Shown: positions 22,480 to 33,725 of the stretch, piece after piece | Position numbering within the stretch: the stretch's first letter is position 1 | Layout of the letters: each line of letters starts with the position of its first letter | NCBI GenBank assembly: GCA_949752735.1 | Contig: OX457036.1 | Location: forward strand, 86,559,987 to 86,623,986 | DNA from: Lumbricus terrestris | Taxonomy: Eukaryota; Annelida; Clitellata; Crassiclitellata; Lumbricidae | Direction: 5' to 3' | DNA: 64,000 bases | Notes under the pieces: generated by a model | The model's database searches: none | What the model was told of the DNA's origin: nothing | Seen by the model: only the letters and a program-made list of their open reading frames with translations | Translations under genes and position numbers: made by a program

Positions 22480-23220
22480 CTTCCAATCCCAAGATGGCGA
22501 TATTTCTAACTTTCTTGCACACACGAACTCAAAAACCAACGAATCCTGCAACAGATCTTTTGGAAGATGGCAACATTTCTTACTTCCTTGCACACTCGAA
22601 ATCAAAAACCGTCGAATCGCTCAGCCTTCCTTTCGGAATATGGGGTCATTGCTAACTTTCTTGCATGCACGAACTCAAAAACCGACGAATACTTCATCCT
22701 TCCACTCCCATTTCCTTGTACACAAAAACTCAAAAACTTAAGAACCTTGCAACATTTCACTATCAATATGGCGAAATTTCTAACTTTCTTGCACACACAA
22801 ACTCATAAACCGACGAATACCTCAACATGCCAATCCCAAGATGGCAATATTTATAACTTTCTTGCACACACGAACTCATAAACCGACGAATACCTCAACC
22901 TTCCAATCCCAAGATGGCAATATTTCTAACTTTCTTGCACACACGAACTCATAAACCGACGTATGCCTCAACCTTCCAATCCCAAGATGGCGATATTTCT
23001 AACTTTCTTGCACACACGAACTCAAAAACCAACGAATATCTCAACCTGCCAATCCCAAGATGGCAATATTTCTAACTTTCTTGCACACACGAACTCAAAA
23101 ACCGACGAATACCTCAACCTTCCAATCCCAAGATGGCGATATTTCTAACTTTCTTGTGAACACAAACTCAAAAACCGACAAATACTTCAACCTTTCACGT
23201 CCAAGATGGCAACATTTCTC
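22480..23220. repeat. 73-bp tandem repeat (mirrored at about 25680-26420)
   Basis: The landmark CAATCCCAAG recurs at 22831, 22904, 22977, 23050 and 23123, an exact period of 73 bp. More diverged units lie on either side. Each unit holds AAGATGGCAATATTTCTAAC and TTGCACACACGAACTC. Confidence 0.9.
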
Positions 23221-23311
23221 AATTCCTTGCACACAGAAACACAAAAATCGATGTATCGGCCAGCAGTGCTATCAGCCGGAGACAACATGGCCACCTTTCT
23301 ACGTCATACAC

Positions 23312-23441
23312 ACAAACACACACACACACGCACACATACACAGCATTTCTTACAAGTCTAAGTCCAAATATCTATCACACACAAACAACTTTCGCACTAC
23401 AAGATAATGCACGCTCAATCTTTAACACACACGCACACTCA

Positions 23442-23506
<65 letters not shown>

Positions 23507-23530
23507 CACACACACACACACACACACGCA
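23312..23530. repeat. Second CA tract (mirrored at 25385-25590)
   Basis: CACACA runs broken by CGCACAC. The uninterrupted run is longer in the left arm, which accounts for the change in pairing sum from 48901 to 48926. Confidence 0.9.
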
Positions 23531-24279
23531 CACATACAGCCAAATTTCCCACTGCAAGGTAATGCACAGTCAATCTTTTGCACCCACACACATGAGCTCT
23601 TATAATTTCTAAGTTACAGATATATACTTTGTACAATTTTTCTAAATTAAGGTAGTAAGGACACATGAAACAACGAAGAATGCACTCTGTATAAGACAAG
23701 TGCTCGAAATTCATAGTTGCAAAGTTGCAGGAATTGAACATTGGCACAGGCAAAATGATAAGTATGATAGTTGTGCGAGCGAATAGGACTTGGATTTTTC
23801 GAATTATTTCAAAGTCAGACGCATGCCATTACCAATATACGAATTCAAACAGGCAAATTCGCTAAGTATGAAATGCAGAGATTGCATGGGGAACGATGTA
23901 AGATGCAAAGCGTGGGGTGGGGAGAGGGGCACATTCTTCAGTTTGTGGAAACAAAGATGTTCATTGTTTGCAATATGACAGCAATTTTGGCAAAGTTAGG
24001 TTTGCAGGCGGCGTATTACACGACTTTTTAGGGTTGAGCGTTTTAAGTTGGAGAAATTTGGGGTGGGGATAGTGTGCAGGATTATGATTTGCGGAAACAA
24101 AAGCTGTGACGCACATGTAATGAGTCATCGATTTCAGCAAAGCTCGAATATATCGAGCGAAGAATGCAATTTAGGGTTGCGAGCGCCATATTACAAGTTG
24201 AATTAGGTGTAGCGAACACGCACCGCTTGGCCGAAACCTGCGTTCGACAAGTCGAAAATGCTAAGTTCCAAAATTTTTG

Positions 24280-24650
24280 CAGGGCAAATTTGCGCGGCGG
24301 CACCCTTCGTGCGCTGCGGCGGCGGCGGCGGCGATGCGCCCCGTCTCTTACGGGCGACCTCGGCTCCTGCTGCGTGGCGTCGGACGCGACATGCGCTCCC
24401 AATTAGATCAAGCTTTGACCCGTGCAAGCTAAAGTCGAATACGCCCCGGCACAAATCTTTCAATAATTTCCATAACCCACAATACGCATGAGACTTTAGC
24501 TTCATACGAGTCAAAGCACGATCGATTGGGCGTGCATGCCGCGGCCGTCGCCTCGCCGCAGGAGCCGAAGTCGCCCGTGAGGGATGGGGCGCATCGCCGC
24601 CGCCGCCGCCGCCGCACGAAAGGTGTCGCCGCGCAAATTTGCCCTGCAAA
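24280..24650. other. GC-rich core and loop of the palindrome
   Basis: The innermost arm segments (about 24281-24436 and 24490-24649) are GC-rich, with runs of GGC/GCC. They still pair but with many substitutions, estimated by eye at 15-20 percent. Bases 24437-24489 do not pair and form the loop. Confidence 0.8.
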
Positions 24651-25405
24651 AATTTTGGAACTTAGCGTTTTCGACTTGTCGAACGCAGGTTTCGGCCAAG
24701 CGGTGCGTGTTCGCTACACCTAATTCAACTTGTAATATGGCGCTCGCAACCCTAAATTGCATTCTTCGCTCGATATATTCGAGCTTTGCTGAAATCGATG
24801 ACTCATTACATGTGCGTCACAGCTTTTGTTTCCGCAAATCATAATCCTGCACACTATCCCCACCCCAAATTTCTCCAACTTAAAACGCTCAACCCTAAAA
24901 AGTCGTGTAATACGCCGCCTGCAAACCTAACTTTGCCAAAATTGCTGTCATATTGCAAACAATGAACATCTTTGTTTCCACAAACTGAAGAATGTGCCCC
25001 TCTCCCCACCCCACGCTTTGCATCTTACATCGTTCCCCATGCAATCTCTGCATTTCATACTTAGCGAATTTGCCTGTTTGAATTCGTATATTGGTAATGG
25101 CATGCGTCTGACTTTGAAATAATTCGAAAAATCCAAGTCCTATTCGCTCGCACAACTATCATACTTATCATTTTGCCTGTGCCAATGTTCAATTCCTGCA
25201 ACTTTGCAACTATGAATTTCGAGCACTTGTCTTATACAGAGTGCATTCTTCGTTGTTTCATGTGTCCTTACTACCTTAATTTAGAAAAATTGTACAAAGT
25301 ATATATCTGTAACTTAGAAATTATAAGAGCTCATGTGTGTGGGTGCAAAAGATTGACTGTGCATTACCTTGCAGTGGGAAATTTGGCTGTATGTGTGCGT
25401 GTGTG

Positions 25406-25459
<54 letters not shown>

Positions 25460-27590
25460 TGAGTGTGCGTGTGTGTTAAAGATTGAGCGTGCATTATCTT
25501 GTAGTGCGAAAGTTGTTTGTGTGTGATAGATATTTGGACTTAGACTTGTAAGAAATGCTGTGTATGTGTGCGTGTGTGTGTGTGTTTGTGTGTATGACGT
25601 AGAAAGGTGGCCATGTTGTCTCCGGCTGATAGCACTGCTGGCCGATACATCGATTTTTGTGTTTCTGTGTGCAAGGAATTGAGAAATGTTGCCATCTTGG
25701 ACGTGAAAGGTTGAAGTATTTGTCGGTTTTTGAGTTTGTGTTCACAAGAAAGTTAGAAATATCGCCATCTTGGGATTGGAAGGTTGAGGTATTCGTCGGT
25801 TTTTGAGTTCGTGTGTGCAAGAAAGTTAGAAATATTGCCATCTTGGGATTGGCAGGTTGAGATATTCGTTGGTTTTTGAGTTCGTGTGTGCAAGAAAGTT
25901 AGAAATATCGCCATCTTGGGATTGGAAGGTTGAGGCATACGTCGGTTTATGAGTTCGTGTGTGCAAGAAAGTTAGAAATATTGCCATCTTGGGATTGGAA
26001 GGTTGAGGTATTCGTCGGTTTATGAGTTCGTGTGTGCAAGAAAGTTATAAATATTGCCATCTTGGGATTGGCATGTTGAGGTATTCGTCGGTTTATGAGT
26101 TTGTGTGTGCAAGAAAGTTAGAAATTTCGCCATATTGATAGTGAAATGTTGCAAGGTTCTTAAGTTTTTGAGTTTTTGTGTACAAGGAAATGGGAGTGGA
26201 AGGATGAAGTATTCGTCGGTTTTTGAGTTCGTGCATGCAAGAAAGTTAGCAATGACCCCATATTCCGAAAGGAAGGCTGAGCGATTCGACGGTTTTTGAG
26301 TTCGAGTGTGCAAGGAAGTAAGAAATGTTGCCATCTTCCAAAAGATCTGTTGCAGGATTCGTTGGTTTTTGAGTTCGTGTGTGCAAGAAAGTTAGAAATA
26401 TCGCCATCTTGGGATTGGAAGGTTGAGCGTTTCTTCGGTTTTTGGTTTTGTGCTTGCTTGAAATGTAAGAAATATAGAAGAAATATATATGAAAATGGCG
26501 CTTGTCTGCTATAGTTTGCTTAGTATTGTAACAAATTCTGAATAAATGTTATAATTTAGTATAATTTAATTGTATTTATTGCTGTTATATGTATATTTTC
26601 GAATAAAATAGCGAATATTGGGAATATTTTTGGTAAATATGTATGAATTATATTCTTCTGAGTGGATCATGTTAAGGATTTAGCAGTTACTAGTTGCTTA
26701 AATTTTATACATGTATGCCAAATTTGTGTGTGTGGAGTGAAGGCTTGGAGGTTTGGAGGGTGGGGTGGCGTGTGTGTAGGATTTCTCGCCTTCTGATTAG
26801 TCGCTCACTAGGTTTCAAGCTTTCTGATTGGCCAGTTCTTGTGTGTAAAATGTATAATTGTGGGTGGGGAGGGGTGGAATGGAGGGTTGGAGGGTGAGGT
26901 TGAATGCTGTGGAGGCTGTGAGATGCCATGCCTATGGAATATTGCCTCCTGTTTGCGTCCTCTCTAAGTTTCTCGCTTCCATAATGTTCCGCTCATGTGT
27001 GTAAAATGAATAAATGTGCGTGGGGAGGGGTGGAATGGAGGGTTGGAGGGTGAGGTTGAATGCTGTGGAGGCTGTGAGATGCCATGTCTATGGAATATTG
27101 CCTCCTGTTGCGTCCTCTCTAAGTTTCTCGCTTCCATAATGTTCAGCTCATGTGTGTAAAATGAATAAATGTGTGCGGGGAGGGGTGGAATGGAGGGTTG
27201 AATGGTGAGGTTGAATGCTGTGGAGGCTGTGAGATGCCATGCCTATGGAATATAGCCTCCTGTTTGCGTCCTCTCTAAGTTTCTCGCTTCCATAATGTTC
27301 AGCTCATGTGGTGTGTAAAATGAATAATTGTGCGTGGGGAGGGGTGGAATGGAGGGTTGGAGGGTGAGTTGGAAGGCTGTGAGTGATGAGAGATGCCGTA
27401 TATAGAGTTTCTAGCCTGCTGTTTGCTGCCTCTCTAAGTTTGTCGCTATCGTAATGTTCAGCTCTAGTGTGTAAAATGAATATTTGTGGGTGGGGAGGGG
27501 TGGAATGGAGGGTTGGATGATGAGGTTGAGGGGTGTGGATGGAGAGTATGTGGAGTTTCTTGTTTGTGTGTGTGTGTGTGTGTGTGTGGA

Positions 27591-27661
<71 letters not shown>

Positions 27662-29429
27662 GTGTGAGTGGATGTGTGGGTGTGTGTGTGTGGATAGAAA
27701 TGGTCAAATTCAGCCAGACATGGATGATTCATTGTGCACGGTTGGACAGAAACAGACAAAATTGGGCAGGTCCGAGTGATTCATAGTGCATGGACGGACA
27801 GAAAAAGGCAACATTGGACATGTCTGGATGAGTCATGGAATTCGTTCGGACAAGCGTGTGGATAGTGGCAGCAGATGATCGCCTCTGGCGTGTAACCGAC
27901 CGTCGCTTGCTTCAGCTTAGGTCGATGTTGTGATGTGTCGTAGAGAAAGGGAGAAGGAGGAGGAGAGAGAGAAGGAGGAGAGGGATGAGGAGGTAGAGGA
28001 GAGGTAGAAGGAGGAGGAGAGGGAGGATGAGAGGGAGGAGGAGAGGGAGAAGGAGGAGAGGGAGGAGGAGGTAGAGGAGAGGTAGAAGGAGGAGAGGGAG
28101 GATGAGAGGGAGAAGGAGGAGGGGGAGAAGGAGGAGAGGGATGAGGAGGTAGAGGAGAGGGAGAAGGAGGAGGAGATGGTGTGGGCCTGGCTATGTATTG
28201 CTAAATAGGGGTCAGTAATTACTAATAATAGCTAACTAATTATTAATAATATCTAACTAATTACTAATAATATCTAATTATATGAGTTATAGGAGCATTG
28301 TAGTGCTATTTAGGGTTAGTAGGGCCTTTGTGGCGCTACTTAGGGGTAGATAATAGCTAACTAATTACTAATAATAGCTAACTAGTTAGTAATAATCGCT
28401 AACTATATGAGTTATCTAGAGCGGCAGAAGCCTTGTAGTGCTATTTAGGGTTATAAGCGCCTTTGTTGTATTAATTAGGGTTATGTAATTACTAATTAGG
28501 TTTAGGTAATTAATAGGATTAAGATAATTAATAGGATTAAGATAATTAATAGGATTAAGATAATTAATAGGATTAAGATAATCTAATTGACCTAATTAAG
28601 ATGCCCTAATTAAGATGACCTAATTAAGATGACCTTTGACCTTGACCTTGACCTTGACCTTGACCCCGATGACGTCACTGGTCACGTGGGTGGATTACTA
28701 AAGGACCTTCTCCCCTACTTATATGGTTCTAGTATAAGATTCCAAAAGGGTTTTCAATTTGTGATTAGGATTTTGTGTCGGCCTTGCTTCAAAGTGGCAA
28801 TTTTGATATTTTTGCGTCACGGACTCTACATGCAATTTCCAAGGGGTAAATTTTTAACGCAAATCCAATGTTGAATATTTTCAGCTGGACATCATGACCA
28901 TGGTGAGGGTATGTGATAAATACTATGTGATCACAAATGCACCACATCCTGAGTCTGGGTTTGCTCGAGCAAAACACGACTTGTAGAATGTAGAGTCCGT
29001 GACATTTTAGGGCTTCTAATTTATTTCTCAGGCATGTCAAATTGAACAGCGAACTTGTTATTTCCATTGCTCTAACTCCCCATTGCAGGTTACTCAATTA
29101 ACATAAATTACTTTTCCTACCATTGCCTTAAAATAAATTATGTGAAGTTTAATATTGTCACGGACTCTACAAAAGTGTCACGGACTCTACTAGAAAAAAA
29201 TTCAGTTGACTGAACTGATTGGTATTGTTACAAATATCCCTGCAATTATGCATGAAATGTAAACATCACGCTTGTATCTTGTAACAATGATTTTATTTAA
29301 TTTAATTTATTTTTTTTAATTTTTTTTTATTTTTTTAAATTTTTATTATTATTATTTTTAAAAAATTTGTTCTGGACTTTTAACAATTATAGAAATTGCA
29401 TATTAATGTATACCATAGTTATTGTCATA

Positions 29430-30085
29430 AAAAAATTTCTTCTGGTTGAGCAGGTGACTGAAGCAAGACTGCTGAGGGCTATTCGCAAATCTGTTTCATC
29501 TTCGATCTTTACCTCCATTGTCCACGCCTTCGTCTGTTCTCGGATTGACTATTGTAATTCTGTCCTTGCTGGCCTCCCTAAGGTTCGGCTAGCTCCCCTA
29601 CAGTCTGTACTCAATGCTGCTGCGAGGCTCATTGCCCGTCTTCCTCGATTCTCACACATATCTACATTCATGGCTGAACAACTTCACTGACTTCCACTCT
29701 CAGCTCGCATACAATTCAAAGTTCTAAGTTTAGTTCTCAAGTCTCAACGAGGCCTTGCTTCGACGTATCTTTGTGATCTCATACTTCGCCCCATTTCGGC
29801 CACTTCGCTGCGTCCTCTTAGGTCCTCAGATCGGCTCGACCTCTTTGTTCCTCGCGTCAGGACCGCCATGGCTCAATCCAGATCATTTGCCTGCATAGGT
29901 CCCTCCCTATGGAATGGTCTTCTCCCATCCGTTCGCTCTGCCATCCTCTCTGGTAGTCTTTCGTCATCTTTCTCTTGTCTAAAGACCTGCCTTTTCTCTC
30001 GGAGTTGCACGCACTGGGAGCGCTTCTGAAAGGCTCTTGCTGCAAGAAGCGCTTTACAAATGGTCAGATACGATACGATACGACC
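29430..30085 (+). mobile_element. LINE 3' fragment (CR1/L2-like ORF2 C-terminus)
   Basis: The translation shows SRIDYCNSVLAGLPKVRLAP and LQSVLNAAARLIARLPRFSH, then WNGLLPS further on. These are hallmarks of the end of CR1/L2-group reverse transcriptase ORFs. A stop after AEQLH and later frameshifts mark it as dead. The 3' end is AAGCGCTTTACAAATGGTCAGATACGATACGATACGA, shared in part with 5840-5887. Confidence 0.8.
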
Positions 30086-30089
30086 ACTA

Positions 30090-30280
30090 AAGGTGAAACT
30101 GAATACTGCACGCTATTCATGAGGAAGAAGGACAAATCAGGCAATCTGTTTGGCTTTCCATACAAAACTGACCAGTCATGGATTACCGTTGATCAGATTA
30201 TAGAAAAGCTACCTGCACCAGGAAAGCATGGACGAGGACTTTTGAAGTTCACCGACCCTGTAGCTAATGTAACAGAGTGA
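30090..30280 (+). pseudogene. Possible transposase C-terminal remnant
   Basis: Directly after the LINE tail, about 60 codons read EYCTLFMRKKDKSGNLFGFP, then SWITVDQIIEKLPAP and a stop at 30278. The aromatic/acidic pattern ending in a LPAP motif resembles C-termini of transposon-encoded proteins. It may be the residue of the ORF of the composite element, cut by the LINE. Assignment is tentative. Confidence 0.35.
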
Positions 30281-30944
30281 TCTTATAGCGCAGCGACTTA
30301 TTAATCATTGAGCGCCTCAACCTTGCTGATTAGATGTTGCAGACGTTCTATTAAATGTTTGTGACAATAAAAGTTCACCAAATTTTTCAATTTTAGCTCT
30401 GAAACGTCCTGCAACACCTTGCAAGCATTGAAGTGATGAAAGTAATTGGTATAAATTAACTGCTTTCATGAATATTAATCAGTTTCTGTTACGATCCATA
30501 ACCGTAGAGTCCGTGACGTAGAGTCCGTGACGCATAGTGTCTACATTAAGTGAATGCTTGACATCAGTACTTATCATGATAAAGAAATCCAATTATGACT
30601 GTATCAACAGCAATGGCTGGCAATTCTAAGATTATGCTTCAAAAGATTGTGTGTGTAGTAATTTCACAGAAAATCAAGATAGTTTAGTGAATAAAAAATT
30701 TGATGGAACTTTTCTGTAGAGTCCGTGACGCATACTTATTAATTCACCAGAAATGATACATAAAAGCCAGCAAAGTCTAACTAATATCAAACTAATCTAT
30801 GATTGAAGCGGCATCTGGGAAAAATACTTAAATAATTTAAACGATAATCACTTCTCTGTATGAAGGGCTCAAAGTCTCCGAAATGTAGAGTCCGTGACAT
30901 TTTGAATACCGTGGAATGGCCCTTTTAGCATCTGGAAATTTCCT

Positions 30945-31011
30945 CTCAACTTTAAAATACCACATGATCTCATGCACGCTCTCAGATACATGGTACATCC
31001 AGGTCAAGCTA
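30945..31011 (-). pseudogene. Decayed partial copy of L2 exon A
   Basis: The minus strand reads SESVHEIMWYFKVERKF, against ESVEEITGYLMIQGIHPGF in the exon at 19856-20005. The DNA shares GACGCTCTCA..., CATCCAGGTCA and GTGATCTC-like blocks. It is cut off at the right edge of the 10.8-kb insertion, lacks splice sites and has lost conserved glycine and leucine positions. Confidence 0.55.
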
Positions 31012-32446
31012 CGTTTTATGAACTTAGATTTCCGTAACGTACCGGTAACTTATTGGGCAAACTTTTAATCATAAATTGTGGATTCGAAATAACAACATTG
31101 AAACGTACATTGCAGTTAAGCCGATAAACAAAGACTGCGGAAGAAAAACAGGCTTCTTACTGGATGACTAGTCTTTTCATTGTATTATTAAAGGCAGTGT
31201 ATTATTGTAACGGAATATTTGTATCGCGAATCTTAAGTCAAAAACACTCACCGAGGATGCATATGCCTATAGGATACATTAGTTCGTAATTAAATGATTC
31301 TATGTACACGTTTATGCAACCCACGAGTGCCAAGGAGAGCTTTAAGCTCAAAAATTAGACCACACTCATGCTGCTAGAGCTGGACGAAAAGATCTTCGAC
31401 TACGAAGATGAAAAGTCAAGTATACGAATGGAGAACTTCTTTTATGGCTCTTGCCCAATATCACTGCCTGCTACAATACACGAATTAACGTTCTGGCAAT
31501 GAAATCCATGTTGGAAAAATCCTTACCTAATGCTAGCACAAATGGTGACATCAAATTCGATATTGAATTCACGTGTAGGCCCCTATTTCAGAATATGCAA
31601 ACTTTGCCTAAGCGACTACAAATAGGCCTAACAAAATAATATTCACTCATTCATTCATTTCGAAAATTTGCACAGCGTTCCTCCAAGCCTTCAACTCAGA
31701 GGCGCTCCCAACCCCGCCTAAAGAGAAAAGTCAAGAGCAGATTGGACGTAGTTCCACAGGGAGCTCATTCCAGACAGCAGGAACGTGATTGCGATAATAT
31801 AATCATAAAAAATACTGTGAATCTGTGACAATATAGGCCTACTATATATAGACCATTAGCATAATATGGCCAAATATTTACGAAAAAGAAATAAGACCAA
31901 ATATCCTGCAAAACAAATTGGTAATTCACCGGCCAGTGAACGTCCTCGATAGAATCTGTAGATTTCCATCGATGATCGTACATCCGGAGAAAGTTGCCAC
32001 ATTGTGCTTCTCAACGCTGGCGCCAGGACAAACTGGAACCACAAATAATAAACCCTAAACCCCTCCACAGATGACACCATCATCGCTATCATTATAATCA
32101 GCGTCGTCGTCATGGACATCATTATTTTGATCACCATCATCATTTTTCCTGTGTTTCATAATTATTTAAACAGAAGTATTACCAGAACGATAGGTTGTGT
32201 TGCTCAGCAACGAAATTCTTAGGGACCAATTTAGTATGAAGCAATTTAGGAAGGTAGTTGGTAGTGCTAACTCCATTAGAGCTACTCTACCACTGCTTTT
32301 GAAGGTCGCCTAGGTCCTACATTTACGAAGAAGAAATAAGGCCAGACTTTGCAGGGGCAAAGCATAGTCTGCAATCGATCAAACTTTAGCACAGTCTGAA
32401 GTAGAATTTGCGATGATCGTTCAATCGAATCGTATAAGAAACTTAC
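31012..32446 (-). other. Intron sequence, no exon recognised
   Basis: The missing exon for the first L2 strand (phase 1 in, 2 out) would be expected between here and 20006 but was not found. A short plus-strand open frame (LLELDEKIFDYEDEKSS) at about 31370-31500 has no known relatives. A SINE 3'-end fragment lies at about 31672-31730. Confidence 0.5.
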
Positions 32447-32554
32447 TTTTCGGACACACGCCATTCTTGCACGATTTGCATTTTCTATCCATGTCAGCCA
32501 TGTGTCCCACTGAACATTTGGCAACACAGGTTTCCATTTCTATGAGCATGTGAT
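32447..32554 (-). CDS. EGF-receptor-like gene, furin-like region, last exon
   Basis: Acceptor ttctctgtAG and donor GTAAGT; 108 bp, phase 1 to phase 1. It encodes ETCVAKCSVGHMADMDRKCK followed by SCKNGVCPK. This matches the end of the first Cys-rich region of EGF receptors (C-x3-C...-KCKKC-x3-C). It follows 36332-36473 in phase. The next recognised exon (19856-20005) does not continue its phase. Confidence 0.85.
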
Positions 32555-33209
32555 CTACAGAGAAGATGATGACATAGGTCTACATTTAAATCCATAAACG
32601 CAACATGACAGTGTGAATTCATCACGTACAATTATCGCAGCAACTTAAGAAGGTGCAAACCACTCTCATACCGCACACAGACAGCACCTATAATCATGGG
32701 CGCCGACTCCGCGAGGCCCGTGAGTGCTCATCACCACCAGAAATGGAACATGCGAGATCCACATATGCATGGGCAGTGGGCACCACCAGGAAATCAGCAG
32801 CAAGAAGTGCTTTTTAAGAGATTACATGCATGTCTCTGTTGGCATTGTTTATCCATAAAATATCATTGCGTCTTCCATGGACGCCTGCGTGCACATAGGG
32901 GCAAGAGGGAGCACTTGCCCTCCTCCCATAGGCGTAACTTTCTATTGTGACGGTGGTGTCCAGTCACCACCACTTTTGAAAGTGGTGGTGACAGTCACCA
33001 CCACTTTTTGGTCCGGCAAAGATATATTTTTTTATAAACATAATTTTTTATGAACCATGTGCCCAACCTATAATAAGCCATTGAAATGTTTGTCACGAAT
33101 AGCCTATATATTTATTTATTATATTTATTTCCGCGCCTCAGATTCACACTTTGGTGTGACCTTGCGCGCATAATAAATTTTTGAAATAATAATAATAGGC
33201 TATTCGTGA

Positions 33210-33347
33210 CAGAGAATTGTGGAAAAATAACAGAGGATTGGACTATGGTCCACTTTGAAATTGAGGTGTGAAAAGCAGACTTTACTATGAAGCTCTAAGA
33301 AGGACTTGTTTGAAACCCCAACCCCTCCCCCAGCAATTCTGACCCTG
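33210..33347. mobile_element. 138-bp nested MITE
   Basis: It is flanked by attcgtga on both sides. Ends CAGAGAATTGTGG and GCAATTCTGACCCTG. A second copy of identical length lies at 49901-50038. Confidence 0.9.
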
Positions 33348-33413
33348 ATTCGTGACTAACATCGCAACGAGCCAAAGCTGATAGAGAGGTTTCCGCAGTG
33401 TGTTCACTTCAAC

Positions 33414-33725
33414 CAGCGGCGCCCGCAGGATTTTTTCTTGTACGCACAGAAATTTTTGAAGGAGGGCGAACAGGGAAAAATTTTCGTTAGGTCGCCGAAA
33501 AAACTGATGACCTTTTTTTTAGTCATCAACCTCGAATTTCCCACAAACATACCTTTTCTATCCTCCGAAAAAACTGATGACCTTTTTTTTTAGTCATCAA
33601 CCTAGAATTTCACAAAAACATACCTTTTGGGTCATCGCGCTGTACGCACTTACGTATGTGCGTACGTCTCCGGGCGCCGCTGCTGTACGCACTTGCGTAA
33701 GTGCGTACGCCTGCGGGCGCCGCTG
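33414..33725. mobile_element. 312-bp nested MITE
   Basis: Ends CAGCGGCGCCCGC and GCGGGCGCCGCTG are flanked by acttcaac on both sides. Two internal blocks of GTCATCAACCTNGAATTTC repeat, and GTACGCACTTACGTA repeats lie at the right end. Confidence 0.9.

Larger units (their letters stand above)
20181..28724. repeat. 8.5-kb near-perfect palindrome
   Basis: Positions on the two sides pair with sums of 48901-48926, so about 4.2 kb on the left reads as the reverse complement of about 4.2 kb on the right. The axis is near 24463. Arms are almost identical over most of their length, with few substitutions and a length difference of about 25 bp in a CA tract. The innermost 150 bp is clearly more diverged. 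Each arm has, from outside in: GTCAAG repeats, TTAATCCTATTAATTA repeats, CTC-rich DNA, a CA tract, 156-bp repeats, 73-bp repeats, a second CA tract, then low-copy sequence up to a GC-rich core. No conserved protein was recognised, and the many mirrored open frames are shadows. Confidence 0.9.
28816..30898. repeat. Eight dispersed copies of GTAGAGTCCGTGAC
   Basis: Exact 14-mers occur on the plus strand at 28990, 30504, 30518 (directly abutting the previous one), 30716 and 30885. They occur as the reverse complement at 28816, 29157 and 29177. Several are followed by GCAT. None was noticed elsewhere in the window. Spacing and orientation vary, so this is not a simple tandem array; transposase or regulatory binding sites are one possibility. 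Confidence 0.9.
20098..30922. mobile_element. 10.8-kb composite insertion bounded by an 18-bp inverted repeat
   Basis: GGGCCATTCCACGGTATT at 20098-20115 and its exact reverse complement at 30905-30922 bound this block. Both outer flanks carry TTTT, a possible 4-bp target duplication that is too simple to be decisive. Inside are an 8.5-kb palindrome (20181-28724) and a 2.2-kb right part with eight copies of GTAGAGTCCGTGAC, a LINE fragment, and a possible transposase C-terminus (30090-30280). It sits in the intron where the missing L2 exon should be. A large DNA transposon with fold-back arms is the best reading, but its superfamily is unresolved. Confidence 0.55.

Noticed and set aside
20181..28724. 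Mirrored open frames up to about 150 codons (His-Thr, Cys-Val and similar)
   Set aside because: They are translations of CA/GT tracts and of the 73- and 156-bp repeats; frames recur on both strands and resemble no protein.
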